From: Leishmania mexicana MHOM/GT/2001/U1103
Lineage: Eukaryota > Euglenozoa > Kinetoplastea > Trypanosomatida > Trypanosomatidae
Direction of reading: 5' to 3'
Assembly (NCBI RefSeq): GCF_000234665.1
Contig: NC_018335.1
Span: 372,001 to 436,000 of the forward strand
DNA: 64,000 bases
Made by a program: the position numbers and the translations under genes. Under the pieces are notes generated by a model. That model made no database searches and was not told where the DNA came from. It was given only the letters and a program-made list of their open reading frames with translations. This document shows positions 1-11,248 of the stretch, piece after piece (within the stretch, counting starts at the first letter, position 1; each line of letters opens with the position of its first letter).

Positions 1-1
1 C

Positions 2-367
2 GAGTTCCCAAACTATCAGCTCAACATGTTCCCGACCTCTCCGTCGACCAAGGAGACGAGCGCACCGCCTCCAAAGCCGACCACAGTTACGCTGCAGCCA
101 GCCCTCCAGTCTGAGCATTGCAGCTGTGGGCGAATGCTGCTGCTTTCTCAGTACCCGGAACAGGGTACATGCGCCAAGTGCCAGTGCGTCATCTCGCCAA
201 ATGATGTCGCCTACTGGTGTGTGTCGGGCCACATTGCCGTATGCGCAAACTGCGCGATCAAGTCCAACAAGCCTCATAGCGGAGACGACATGTCGGGGCG
301 GCGCATGTCCGCGGACACAAAGTCGCAACGCATGGACGCAGGTGTTACGAACCGCGATATTAATTAA
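2..367 (+). CDS. 3' end of a gene encoding a protein with a C-terminal Cys-rich zinc finger (partial)
   Basis: The frame is open from the left edge, so this is the last ~121 codons of a longer gene. The first ATG inside the window (26) is probably internal. A Pro/Thr/Ser-rich linker is followed by a Cys/His cluster: HCSCG, then CAKCQC, then YWCVSGH, then CANC. The spacing resembles the treble-clef fingers (C1/ZZ-like) often found at the ends of trypanosomatid regulatory proteins. After the finger comes a polar tail rich in Ser, Arg and Asp. The rest of the protein is outside the window, so no function can be assigned. It could equally be a kinase, a ubiquitin-pathway protein or something else. 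The coding call rests on the ordered Cys pairs and the open frame. Confidence 0.6.
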   Translation, partial: EFPNYQLNMFPTSPSTKETSAPPPKPTTVTLQPALQSEHCSCGRMLLLSQYPEQGTCAKCQCVISPNDVAYWCVSGHIAVCANCAIKSNKPHSGDDMSGRRMSADTKSQRMDAGVTNRDIN

Positions 368-1092
368 ACACCTTGTCAGAACTTCTCCACAACACGGCGC
401 ATCTGTACTGGTGTTGAGTGCGATGCGGCGGGCGGGGGGGGTGTCGCACAAGCTTGCTTCGTGAGATGCTCATGCGTACGTCTGCAAGCATTCTGTGCTA
501 AACGTGAATCGGCGTCTTTGTGTCCCCTGTCTAATGTCACAGCACCCCACTCCCTCCGTCTCGTCTAACGAGCCACTCATACGGAGAGATTTCCTCAGGT
601 ATCTAGGTCACCTTCATATGGTGCCGCGTTGCTCCCTGCTCTCCTCATCACTGCACGTACATGGGAGAGACCTCGTGTTTATTTCTCGTCTCTTCTCCAT
701 GACCCTTGCCTCGCGGGTGTCGTGGGGGCACACTACCGCGTATGTGCAGCCTTTTTGTAACGGATTCACACACACACACACACGGAGAGACTCTTCCATT
801 GCTTCCTTCTGTCTGTACATTTCTGCCCCTTCTCCTTGCGCCGCTGCCTCGTGTATTCCTTTCCTTCCTGCCGCTGCGTTACCTTCTCCAATGCGTGTAT
901 TCGTGACTTCTTCCTTTTTTCCTTGTATCTACGCCTTCTCTTGAACTCTGTTGTTTCGTAGGTGTGGCATTTCTTCCTGGTCCTAGCGAGCCCAGTCGAA
1001 CAAGACCACCGGAACGATTTTTATCCGTCGCCTTCGCTGGCATAAACGTCCTTTCCACATTTCCCCTCCTAACTTGTTCCATGGAACTACAG
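368..1092. other. Gene-free spacer, left part of a 12 kb gap
   Basis: Probably the 3' UTR and downstream spacer of the zinc-finger gene. It is pyrimidine-rich on the + strand with a short CA run at 767-783. Open frames here are short and low in complexity; no gene or RNA is recognisable. Confidence 0.6.
767..783. repeat. CA dinucleotide microsatellite
   Basis: About eight CA units, seen directly. Such tracts are common in trypanosomatid spacers. Confidence 0.8.
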
Positions 1093-2193
1093 TCCCGCTT
1101 TGCGAAGCTGCCTTGCTCCCTCTGGACAGACGGCGCCAGACTGGCAGACGTCCAGCCATGAGGGGCCGCGATGCCTAATGATCATAATACACTCATAGGT
1201 ACAGCGTCAGGGGGCTGCGGCCCCCTGCCTCGCAGCTATCGCGCTGAGTGGTAAGCGGTGGAACTTGGGACTGGACCTGCTGCGAGGGTAGCTGGAGCAG
1301 CAAGGACACAGACACACAAGGCCTGATTGCTGCTGTTGCGGGGCTTGCTCTCCCTCCTCACGGCGCTCAGCACGGGCCCCACAGCGGTGTAGGACGGCAC
1401 ATTGCGACGCATCTGGGCCCCCATACTGGGGCTGCCGGCCCGTCGCGTGCGTCTCTCATTTCAGCTTGTCATTGGCCGCTGTGCGTGGGACGCGAAGGAC
1501 AGAAGCCGACATGCTTGCAAAGGGGGCGATGCCAGAGAGGCGGGGGCGCCGGCTGCACCGGCTAGGGACGCCGCTCAGCGGTCTCGGACGCGGGGCTGTC
1601 GCCGGTGTACAAGGCTGCTGAGCTCACGGGGCGACGGGCGGCCATGCTCCGCCGGCTGCGGGCGGGCACGTGTCGGCACCCTGCATTGCTGCAGCGGAGT
1701 CTCCTCCGTGTGGCCGCGTGGGCCGATGCGGCACCGATGCCGGGGGCAGGACGAGCGCGCCCCGAACGGCATCACCGGGTGTGCCAGAGCCCGGTGTGGG
1801 AGGGTCTCCGCAACCATTGAGGAATGCCGCGGCTTGAGGCGACGGGGGTGGGGGAGAGGCACGGCATGCAGGCAACGTGTGCCGGGTCTCGCGGGGCCGT
1901 GGCCCGCGGCTAGGCCAGCCCCTGCGACCCGCACGACGCACGCCACCGCTTTCCGCCCTCGAGCAGGACCGTGGACGTGGCCCGCGTTTGCATCATGACG
2001 TGGGGTGAGCCCGGGTCGGTGTGGCGCGGGTGGTGCGGCCGGCAGGGGGTGAGGGGGCGTGGACGAAGACGGAGAGCCCGCTCGGCGCATGGCCGTCCGC
2101 TTCGACGGCAGGGCGGTTCGTCGGGGGGGGAGCGGGGCTGCGCTGTGGTTGTGGTATGGACTTCGTTGCTGACCTGCCGGCGGCGGTATAATG
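1093..2193 (+). repeat. Dispersed 1.1 kb repeat, copy A
   Basis: A GC-rich block, sharply different from the T-rich DNA on both sides, nearly identical base for base to 13769-14870 in the same orientation. Differences seen include a C/T change at 1378 versus 14054, an A/C change in the GGAGTCTCC/GGCGTCTCC segment, and one extra G in the poly-G run of copy B. Its right-hand ~290 bp recurs at 10985-11248. It has overlapping open frames on both strands (a 198-codon frame at 1402-1998 and a 171-codon frame at 1575-2090 on the minus strand), but these have GC-driven Arg/Ala/Pro composition and match nothing I recognise. I treat it as a non-coding or degenerate mobile repeat rather than a gene. No clear target-site duplication or poly(A) tail is visible. 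Confidence 0.9.
1209..1226. other. Perfect hairpin inside repeat copy A
   Basis: AGGGGGC-TGCG-GCCCCCT forms a 7 bp GC-rich stem with a 4-base loop near the left end of the repeat. The same hairpin is in copy B. It may be a structural element of the repeat transcript or a chance palindrome. Confidence 0.6.
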
Positions 2194-3608
2194 GGTAGGT
2201 GCGAGAGGAGAAACGAAGTGTTCTGGTGTGACTCGTTTCTCTGTCCGCGATTTTGTTTGTGGGTGTTTCGTTGTGGTTCCCTTCATTCTTTGGATTTTTA
2301 TTTGGCTGTGAGGTTTACGTTTTTTTTCCGTTTTTTTTTTGTTTTATAGCGGCCATGTTGTTCGTGGCATGGCTTGGCTCTTCTGTGCGGGTGAGGGCTA
2401 CGATGGTAGCCTATTTTTTTTTCTTTCGATGGCTTCTGTCTTGTTTGCTATGTTTTCTGCTATATATATATTTTATTTTTTTTGTGTGTGTCACGTGTGC
2501 TTTACTGGGCGGGTGTGGGCGGGGCGTATGTTCAGGGGACGTCGTAGGCCATCTTTTTGTTCATCGATGACTTTGTTTGTTTGCTTTAGTGGAAAATCGG
2601 CAAACTGCTCTCTATCCGTGTGTTTGTTTCCTCACTTGCGTGAGTGGAGACCGCGCTGGTTTTCACTGCTTCGTACACGTCGCCGTAAAGTCTTGCGTTT
2701 CGCAGTTCCGCTTCTGTTTTGAGGGCGTGCTATGTGGCGGTTACCTGTAGTCTGTACATGGTGTGACTTCTCTCTTCTGCCTCTCCCGTCGCCTCCTCGT
2801 TGTTTCTTGTGACGTTTTGGGGGCGCCATACTTTTCCTGTGGTCACCGTGATAAGGGACGCACGGAGAGAGAGGGAAAGGTGAAAGCAGTCAATGATAGG
2901 GCGCAAGTCCGCCGGCGAATTTAATATGCGTCTGGTGTCTCATGGCTCGGATTGAGGCGAGGGGCTTACGCAGATGATCTAACAAGCGCGAAACAAAGCT
3001 GACAGAAGCGGGCCGTGAGGATGGCAGGTGTAGTTTGTGTCCGCAGCTTGAGGAGCCTCTCAACCTTTCTAGATGCTTCTGCTGCTGGGCTGCTCAACGT
3101 GCAGCTTAGTGCCCCTTCCATTGTGTTCTGTGATTTTTTTTCTGTTGTACTCCCACTAACCCTCCGCGGGCTCCGGGCGGGCACCTCTTAGACTTGCCGT
3201 CGTGTTGGTCCAGAGGCTTGCTCTGTGACTTTTCCAGCTGTTGTTGTCGTTTCTCTTCTTTTTCGCCTCGACTGTAGATGGACGATTTGTGTTGTGAGCA
3301 AAGTTGCTTCTTTTTCTGAACCGGCCTCCCTTTTTCTCGCCTTATCTTCCCTGTCCGCCGATCACAAGGGATAGTGACCATGATAGGAGGGCAAGGCACG
3401 CAGACCTTCCGGGCCGGGCTGCCGGATTTTCTAATGCTCCACTTTACTTATTTTCCCTTTCCCCTGCTCGCCGTTCCTCCTCCTCCTCCCCCTTTTGGTG
3501 TTGTTGTCTTGGGTTTTTTTTGTGCTTTCTGTAGAAGCAATCAAACAAACGAACACGGAAAAAAAGAAGTAAAATAAAGAAAAGAAAGAATTTCCACAAC
3601 GCCCCTGC

Positions 3609-3642
<34 letters not shown>

Positions 3643-3668
3643 CACACACACACGCACACGCACACGCG
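3609..3668. repeat. CA/CG-rich microsatellite
   Basis: A ~60 bp alternating purine-pyrimidine CA tract with CG interruptions, followed by poly-A and a poly-C run near 3710. It may adopt Z-DNA or slip during replication. Confidence 0.85.
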
Positions 3669-4818
3669 CGAAAAAAAAAACAAGAAAAAAGCGGGGCGCC
3701 GCGATTTGCTCCCCCCCCCCTCCCCCTCCCTTTCTCTCTGCTTCACTGCTCAACCACCCCCACCCCCTTCTTCCTTCCCTCCTTTCTTCCCTTGTTGTTT
3801 CGTGTTAGTAATGTGTGCCTCCGTTTTCTGTAGGGACGCCATGCTTGCTTGTTCACCCCTTCATTTCCCCATCCGTATGCTTTCCGTACTCTCGTGATGT
3901 ACGCGACGGCTCTTCTTTTGTTGTTGTTCGTCCTCTACTTGCTTGTTGTTTGCTTCTCGCTGATGACTTCTTTACCTCGTAACTGTGAAGCTTTCTTTCA
4001 AGATTGGCTCTTCTTTTTTCCCCTTTTTTGTTCTGGCTCTCTCTTATTTTCATGTGCGTGTTTTTGTGTGTGCCGTGTCTTGTGTGATCGCCCCTTCGCC
4101 ATCTGGTTTCTTGAACCGCCCTCTTTTCTTCCTCTCCCTGCTTTGCTGGTTTTCGGGGTGTCTTCCGGTGTCTGTGCGTGTTTTCTTCTCCCTTGCCCAC
4201 TTGGATCTTGCTCCCTTGCCTCTGTTGCTCTCTACGAATAAACTCGCAAGCAAGTTCATACCTGCGTGTTCAGAGCTGCCCCCCCCCCTCCACCCACCTA
4301 TACACAGACACAAAGTCGATACGAGAAGGCAGCAGAAGGGGGGAAGAGAATGTACTCCCTCAGTTGAACCACTGAAATGCGCGTAAGTACACGACTAAGC
4401 TGTTGAGCACACCTAAACAAAACACTTGAACCCACAAACACCCGGCCACTCAGCCGAGAGCCTCACACTCAGGGGCACAGACCCTCGTTCTCTTCCCCTC
4501 CTGTGTGCCACACGTTCTCTTTTCCTTCTCCGCGTTCTGAACTGTATCTGCTCGCATGTGTCTGTGTCTGTCTGTGACTGTGTGTGCGTGTGCGTGCTTC
4601 CCATTTTCACCGTTTACGCTGCCTCTTTCTCTTCCATGTTGGCTTATGATTTCTTTCAAAGTCCTTTCTTTCGTTGGAAATCCTCCTCCTCCTCTCAAAA
4701 AAAAAGGATGTGCGCACCCAGCTCTCTCTGTCTCCCCCTCTCATCAACCCCCTTCTCCATCTCCGTCCCGGCGACTTAGGAGCTGTCCTTGTCTCTTCAG
4801 GTTGTCTTCTCCTCCTGC

Positions 4819-4862
4819 ACATATATATATACATATATATACACATACGCATACACATACAT
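4819..4862. repeat. TA/CA microsatellite
   Basis: Alternating ATATAT and ACATAC units over ~44 bp, seen directly. Confidence 0.8.
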
Positions 4863-7800
4863 CTATACCTCTGGTGTGGTGGTTTTGGATGACTGTGCTT
4901 TCACGTCTCTTCATTGTCGATCTTGTCAGCATTCGAGCGTAGATGCACGCTGAAGTAAGAGATTTGCATGCGAACCTGTGCATGAGTCTTTCGTTTCTCC
5001 TTTTTGTTGTTTCCCGTTTTCTTTCTCGTGTGTCGTGTGAGCGACCTGTAGCCTTGGGTGATGTTGTGAAGGCGCGTGCGTGTGTGTGTCTGTGTACGTG
5101 CGAAAAACGTTTACATGATGATTCCTGTACGGCTGGTCGGTGCAGGAGACTAATTTGAATTCTGCTATCGGGTTTTTCTGTGTTTTTTTTTGCTCGCGGG
5201 CTCTTGGACATCCGCACTTGATTCGATGGTCTTATTCTCCGTTCTGAATGTCAAATATGCATAGAGCTTATGTTTATGTGTATACATGCGTGTGCCTGCG
5301 CGTGTGCTTCTCAGTCGTTGATTTTCATCCCTGATCGTCTGTTTTTTTTTCCATTTCCACATTACAAACTGGCACACATCACCCTCCCTCCCCTCCCCCA
5401 ACTGTGCCTTCTCTCTGTCTTTTTTTGTTTGGTTTGTTTCATTTCTCTCTCTCTTCCTCAAACGTTTTGCAGCTTCACGTTAGGCACAGTATGGAATCTC
5501 CTGTGTACTTATCCGTCGCTTGTCAACTTTTCTGTTTGCATTGCTCATGTCGCTTTCTTTTTTTTTCTGTCTCGTCTCCCTCCGCTTTCTCTCTTCCTTG
5601 TCGTCCGTGACTATTGTGAGTGAGCGTTCATCTGTTTGCGTGTGTACTCTGGTGCTTCTTGTTGTCGTGCTATTCCGAGTCTTTTCATTCTCTAGGACGC
5701 GCTCTCTGTTTCCGACCTTCTCTTGCTTCACTGGCTTCCTGCCGTTGTTCTGTTGTTGGCTTTTCTGTGCAGCGTGTGACTGTGATGGAAAATGGTGTCC
5801 GACACAGGCACCAACGCAGAACCAACAAACAGAAAAGAGCCACCGTTGGCGGTTTTGTTCTCCACCTCTCTGCACATGCGCCATTCATGCGTGCTCGCAG
5901 GCATCCGGAAGTGCGCTTTTGCCACAGTAAACATCGATACGTTTGCAGCGTGAGTATGTCCTGGGGATAATGACACTACTGCTCGTGTAACGCCTCGTTT
6001 CCCGCCCTCCGAGCTCGCTCATTCATCCGAGAATGAGTGCGGACGCGTGAGCCACAGTTTTCGGGTGCTTGAGTGCGAGGGGATTCTCAGCGTCCACCTG
6101 CCAATGTCTCCCCACCCCCTCCCTTCTTTTCAGCTATCTGAAGGGAGGGACTTTTTCCGCTTCTTCTCTCATCTTCCCTCCCTCGCTTTCCCCCGTATCA
6201 ACTCCCCTTCTCTGTGTGTGTGTGCCTATGATGCACGTGTGCTTTCGTTTCTGCCTTCTTCTTTTGTGCCCTGTGTTATGTGCGTGCGTGCGCTGTGCGC
6301 CGTTGCGGCGACGTCTTTCTTGTTGTTCTTCTTGTTCTTTCCCTCATCGTCGTTCACGCTGCCCATTTTTGACTGCGGCCTCCTCCCATTTTTCCGTTGC
6401 GTTTTTGAGCAAGACGGGAGGGGGAGTGTCGACACGTGTGTGTGTGGGGGGGGGAGGTGGAGGGGCAACACCCATGCCCGAAAGACGACCCGGAAAGGGT
6501 CGCGGATGAACAGGGAGAGGTCACGCATATAGAGACGCGCACGCACTGGAACACAAAGCCAGCATACCCTGCGAATAAAGAAATACGCAAAAAAAAAGAA
6601 ACACAACAGCACCTGTACCCAGGCAAACACACGTATCCAAGCACACCTACGTACGCACCCGAACGCATCATCTTTCCTGAGGATCCCATCACCAGCGCCG
6701 ATGAGTAGCATGTTGTACGTTTGCGTGTATGTTGCCGATCTTGTCTTTCCACCGCTTTCTTCATTGCTTTTTCGTGTTTTTTTTCGTGTGTGCCTCCTTT
6801 TTCCTTCGTTCTCTCTCTCTCGTGTGAATGCCCCTATGTGTGGTGTAATGTTATCATCGTCATGCTCTCTGTCTCTCTCTCTCGTGGCTCTCGACATTGA
6901 TTAGTGTTGCTGGCTCTATTCCGCTCTTGCTTACCCGTGTACGAGGCTCCCGTCTTCTTGTGATTTCGTTTTCCCTTGGATACTGCGACTTGTCCTGAGA
7001 CCCTTTCTTTTTCTTTTCGTGTTTTCCGTTCTCCATGTGACCGCATGCGCTACCTTTCTTCTTGTTCCTCGACTCTGTCCTTCCGTAAGCCGTGCGGATC
7101 GAGCTTCTCCTTGTGTACCAGCTGTTTTTCCGGTGTGGTCGCTAGCGCCTCGGATGAATTTCTCTGCCTGCATGCACGCATCAGTGGGCTTATCCTCTTG
7201 CGTCTGCGCAGGCACTAGCAGCCACACACGCACACACATACACATGTGAAACTCCACCGCTCCCTTGAACATAATAATGAACGGAGAAGGATAACACACC
7301 TGTTCATGTTTGCATTCACGTGTGTCCCTCTTGGTGTCTCTCGTACGTCTCCTCTAAAGCAACGTTTCTCTCCATTTTTTTCACCCTGAACCCTTCGCCG
7401 CCTTTGTCACCCCCCCCACGCCCTCCAAGACCGTTTCTTTTCCTTTTGTAAGTAACGTTTCTGAGTTTGTGCGACGTGCGTCGACGCTGACTTTGTTCGT
7501 CACTGCAAAGCCTCTCCCCCTCTCTGCGTGTGCGTCCTTTTTGTTGTTTGGTTTACAATTATTATTTTTATTGTTATTCCGAGTGGTGCCTTTTTTTTGT
7601 CACCATTTCCGCAGCTTAACCACCCTTTTCTTCATCATTAGGACTACATTTTTTTTTTGAGATTTTCATTTATCTGTTGTTTGTTGTGTGTGTGTAAGTG
7701 TTCGTCTACGTAGGACTGAGGCTCGGTCATCCTCTCCTTGCCGCCTTTTCCTCCTCATTTTGAGGTGTCTTCTCCGTTGTGGCTCGGTCAGCGTTCAAAA

Positions 7801-10602
7801 AGTAGAGGGACGCCCCCCCCCTCCACCAACGAAAAATGAACGGAAACATTTCATTGCACAGACAGCAGCTATGATCGGGCCGCGTTCCCGCTTGCTCTCG
7901 TTCTTCCGCTGCTTGGGAAGGAAGAAAAGCGAAAAAATCGGTAGGCTCTTCACCGAGAAGATGGCGACTGACAATGGTCTTCCGTTTCTCTCAGCTCTCT
8001 CTGTCTTCATCTTTCACTTTCAATGGAAAGAACAAAATGGTCGGATACTGTTGCTATTACACGCGACCATCCGCCTTGACCTCACTGGCCCTGAAGTCCC
8101 AGTTGGGGAGCTCAGGGTCTGGTGTGAGCAGCCGAAGGCCTCGCGCGCAAAGAAAAGGTAACCATGTCCACCCCCTCTCCCCAAAAAGCACTCCCGGTGG
8201 TACCTCAATGCTGGGGCGCTTGCTCACCTCGTTTGTGCTCTGTTCATCATTGGTCAAGTATCGTTTTGCGTTGCGCTTCTGGGAAGCTGTTCTGTTTCTG
8301 TCCTGCTAAAGGCAGTTGCCCTCGCCCCGGGGGACCGATGAGAGAGTTGCGCCTGGTTGTGCGTATTGGTGTGTGTGTGCGTGGCCGTGTTGGAAGGGAC
8401 TAAGATTGTGGCAGACTCAAATATCAGCATTCTTTTTCGTCCCTTACGTGTTTTTTTTCTGTGTCGGGCATATGCTTTGTGCTCACACACACGCATGCAC
8501 AGGCATATATATATTTGTAGCTCTTCTCGTTGGTTCTCAACGGCGCACACGCACACACGGAGCTAACAGAAGGTCTAATCATAGCTCTGTCTTCTCTTTT
8601 TCCTCACCTTCATGGGCAGTGCGGGGTCTCTCTCTCTTGCTAACCCGTTGCTGCTATATTTTCGTTTTTTTGACTCTTTTTCTCTGCAAGCGCCTGCGCG
8701 TCGTGAAGGGCTGTTGGTGAACACCTCATATGTCGCTCCGACCCTGTACCTTTTTTTTGCCCCTTTTTACCGTCATAGCACTTTGGAGTCTATTATTATT
8801 ATTTGGTGTCTGTTGTCATTGTGGTTGCCGATACCACTGATTGTGCGTGTCTTCTTTTGTGTTGCATTGCGTCGGTGGACTCCCTTTCGTGTGTGAGTCA
8901 CAAGATGCGGATGGGGAAAAAAGGAGGAGAAGGGGAAGGTGTGGGCGGGTGATGTGCGGGGTCGGCCCTTGCAGAGGTTGCAAAGGCTCTACACCAGGGC
9001 CTGTGCACATCGCATGGTGTCCTCTTTTTTTTCCGGCACCTTTCCTCTGTCTTTCCTTTCGTACACTGCGCCTCAACGATGACAATTCTTTGATACGTTG
9101 CTTGCTTTGAAACCTTCTCTGTCTTTGCCTTCATCTCGGCTTCCATATTGAACATTAGAACACAAATATATACAAACACCCAATTACCCCCTCCCAAGGA
9201 AAAAAAAGAGCATACATTTTTTTTTTCTTGCCAACGTGAGCACTTGCACAGAGGGGACATCCGTTTTTTCACCATCTCTCTTCCTCGTGCCACTCCCTCC
9301 TCTTGCGATGCTGTCTGATCTTCCATTTGTGCGACACCTTTTTTTTCACGGGTGTTTGTGTTCTTCTCTGCTTGCCTGTTGTTGGACGCAGAGAGGGAGA
9401 CACACGGAACAACAACAACAAAAGAACGTCACATGAGCACCCACACGCAAAGACGTGCTTCATGCGCAGTAGGAGCTCGTACGGCTACATTTGTGAGCGT
9501 GTTGTAAATGGTTGCGTACACGTTCCTGTACTACTCCCCCTCCCTCCCCCAATACATCCACGACCACTCTGTTCGTTGCGACGATTTGTTTTTTTCTTCC
9601 TCTCGCTTTCGAAGTCCACCATCTCCACCACCAAAACACCTCTCTCTTTATTTGTTGTTGTTGGCGCGCATACGTTCGTTTCCCGCGCCTCAGCTGTGCT
9701 CTCTCTGCTCGGATGCGTGTCTGCATCCTTTTTTTTCCGCGTGTGTGTCTGTGTCTCTGTGTGTCGCCTTTCACTCTCTTTTTTTTGCTTCCTCTTTTGT
9801 GTTTATTTTTCCCCATGGCGAGTGCATCTGCGCGCCCTTTGACTCTCCCTCTGTCTCTGTCTCTGTCTGAAAGGCCTTCTTTGTTTCGCTTCGTCTGCTT
9901 GTGCGCGGCCGTGCGTGCGCGTGTCGGTTCTTCTCCCCTCTCCCTCGTCTGTCTGTTTTTTTTTCTGCAGTGTTATCGCCCGTCTTCCGTTGGATCTCTT
10001 TCTTTTTTTTTCGCGGACGTGCGGAAGTCTTTGCTTCCCCTCATCTGGATATCTGTCAGCTGTTCTGTGCGTGTGTGAGTGTGTGTGTTAACGTTCCGTG
10101 GTGGCAGTGTGAAGTACAAGCGGGGAGTGTCGGCGATAGATGGAGGCGGTCGCGTGATTGGCACGAGTGTGCGTTTACTCCGTCGAGTTATGCATATCTG
10201 TGTGATAGCGGCTTCGCTAGGTCTCTGGCTCCCCGCTTTCACATGCGACGCTTGGGCCTCTGCCTCCGCCAAGTTCTCTGTTGCAACATGAAGGCACTCC
10301 AAGGAGTTCTCGATCAGTAACGTGCGCAGCATATCAGCATGCGTGCGGACTTGAAAAGAGCAACAAGAAGTGGGAGAATACATCAACGGCATGCGGTGCC
10401 CTGAAGGAAGGGGGGGGGAGTCGGGGCGGAGGGACGAAACGAGAGAAAGAGAAGCAACTGTGCGCGGGATGCTAGTGGTCCTGCAACGCCTCTCTTCGAC
10501 CCAACGCAGTCGTACCGCGGCTTCTGGCTGCTCCCGCACATATCACCCTTTCTCTGTTGTGCGAATGGCTCCTCGACTGACTGGTGACGTCACTGCCGGA
10601 AC

Positions 10603-10776
10603 ATGGCCGGTGTCTCCAACCCCAGCGGCGGTGTCGACCCGAAAAGGCCGTGGATAACCTGTGGAGTAGTTCCTGCGCTGAAAAACGACAAGGAAACATG
10701 CCCCATAGACGTGCCGTGCTTCAATTCTCTGTACTTCCTTGTCTTTTCAGTGGGGCCTCAAGCCTTGGCAGGATAG
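10603..10776 (+). pseudogene. Possible relic coding fragment (57 codons) beside repeat copy C
   Basis: An ATG at 10603 opens 57 codons ending at TAG 10774-10776. Unlike other frames in the 12 kb gap, its composition is balanced, with Asp, Lys, Glu, Pro, Trp and Cys. The neighbouring frame continues with similar texture to about 10924, as if a coding sequence had been broken by frameshifts. I do not recognise a family. It may be a decayed gene, a retroposon fragment, or a genuine small ORF. It sits only ~210 bp left of the truncated repeat copy at 10985. Confidence 0.2.
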
Positions 10777-10984
10777 CACAAGATACAATATCCTGGAGAG
10801 TGGGAATCGACGCACTTGTCCCTCACAGCTGCTCAAGAGTATGCACACTGCGCCATCGACAGGCAGAGGTGAAGACAGAGAGGAGCCCCAGGAGAGGAGA
10901 CATGCACCAGATGGGAAACCGTAAAGCTCTTTAGAGGCTCTCGGTATTATTTGGATTTTCTCTCCGTTCTCCGCTTCCCCCGGT

Positions 10985-11248
10985 CCGCGGCTAGGCCAGC
11001 CCCAGCGGCCCGCACGACGCACGCCACCGCTTTCCGCCCTCGAGCAGGACCGTGGACGTGGCCCGCGTTTGCATCAAGGCGTGGGGTGCGCCCGGGTCGG
11101 TGTGGCGCGGGTGGTGCGGCCGGCAGGCGGTGAGGGGGCGTGGACGAAGACGGAGAGCCCGCTCGGTGCATGGCCGTCCGCTTCGACGGCAGGGCGGCGC
11201 TGTGGCTGTGGTGTGGGCTTCGTTGCTGAGCTGTATGCGGGTGTAGAA
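10985..11248 (+). repeat. Dispersed repeat, copy C (left-truncated)
   Basis: Starts at CCGCGGCTAGGCCAGCCCC and follows the right-hand ~290 bp of copies A and B with scattered substitutions and an internal deletion of about 24 bp in the GGCGG...poly-G segment. It ends at about the same point as A and B. A shared right end with a truncated left end is how incompletely copied non-LTR retroposons look, so the + strand is probably the sense strand of the element. It is more diverged than A and B are from each other. Confidence 0.8.

Larger units (their letters stand above)
2194..10984. other. Long gene-free region, pyrimidine-rich on the + strand
   Basis: About 8.8 kb of T/C-rich + strand with many homopolymer T runs, poly-C tracts (for example 3710-3720), CA/CG and TA/CA microsatellites and tetranucleotide-like low complexity. 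Open frames on both strands are short and their translations are dominated by Ser/Phe/Leu/Cys (+) or Arg/Lys/Glu/Thr (-), the signature of simple-sequence DNA rather than proteins. No tRNA, rRNA or known small RNA is recognisable. From about 10.5 kb the texture becomes more balanced (see 10603-10776). The region could hold a transcription-unit boundary, a replication origin or a centromere, or very long UTRs; the sequence alone does not decide. Confidence 0.65.

Noticed and set aside
1402..2090. 198-codon (+) and 171-codon (-) frames in the 1.1 kb repeat, also in copy B
   Set aside because: Arg/Ala/Pro-rich on both strands at once, as expected from GC-rich DNA lacking stops. Conservation between A and B only reflects recent duplication.
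3444..3753. Minus-strand frames made of Val-Cys repeats
   Set aside because: They are direct translations of the CA/CG microsatellite.
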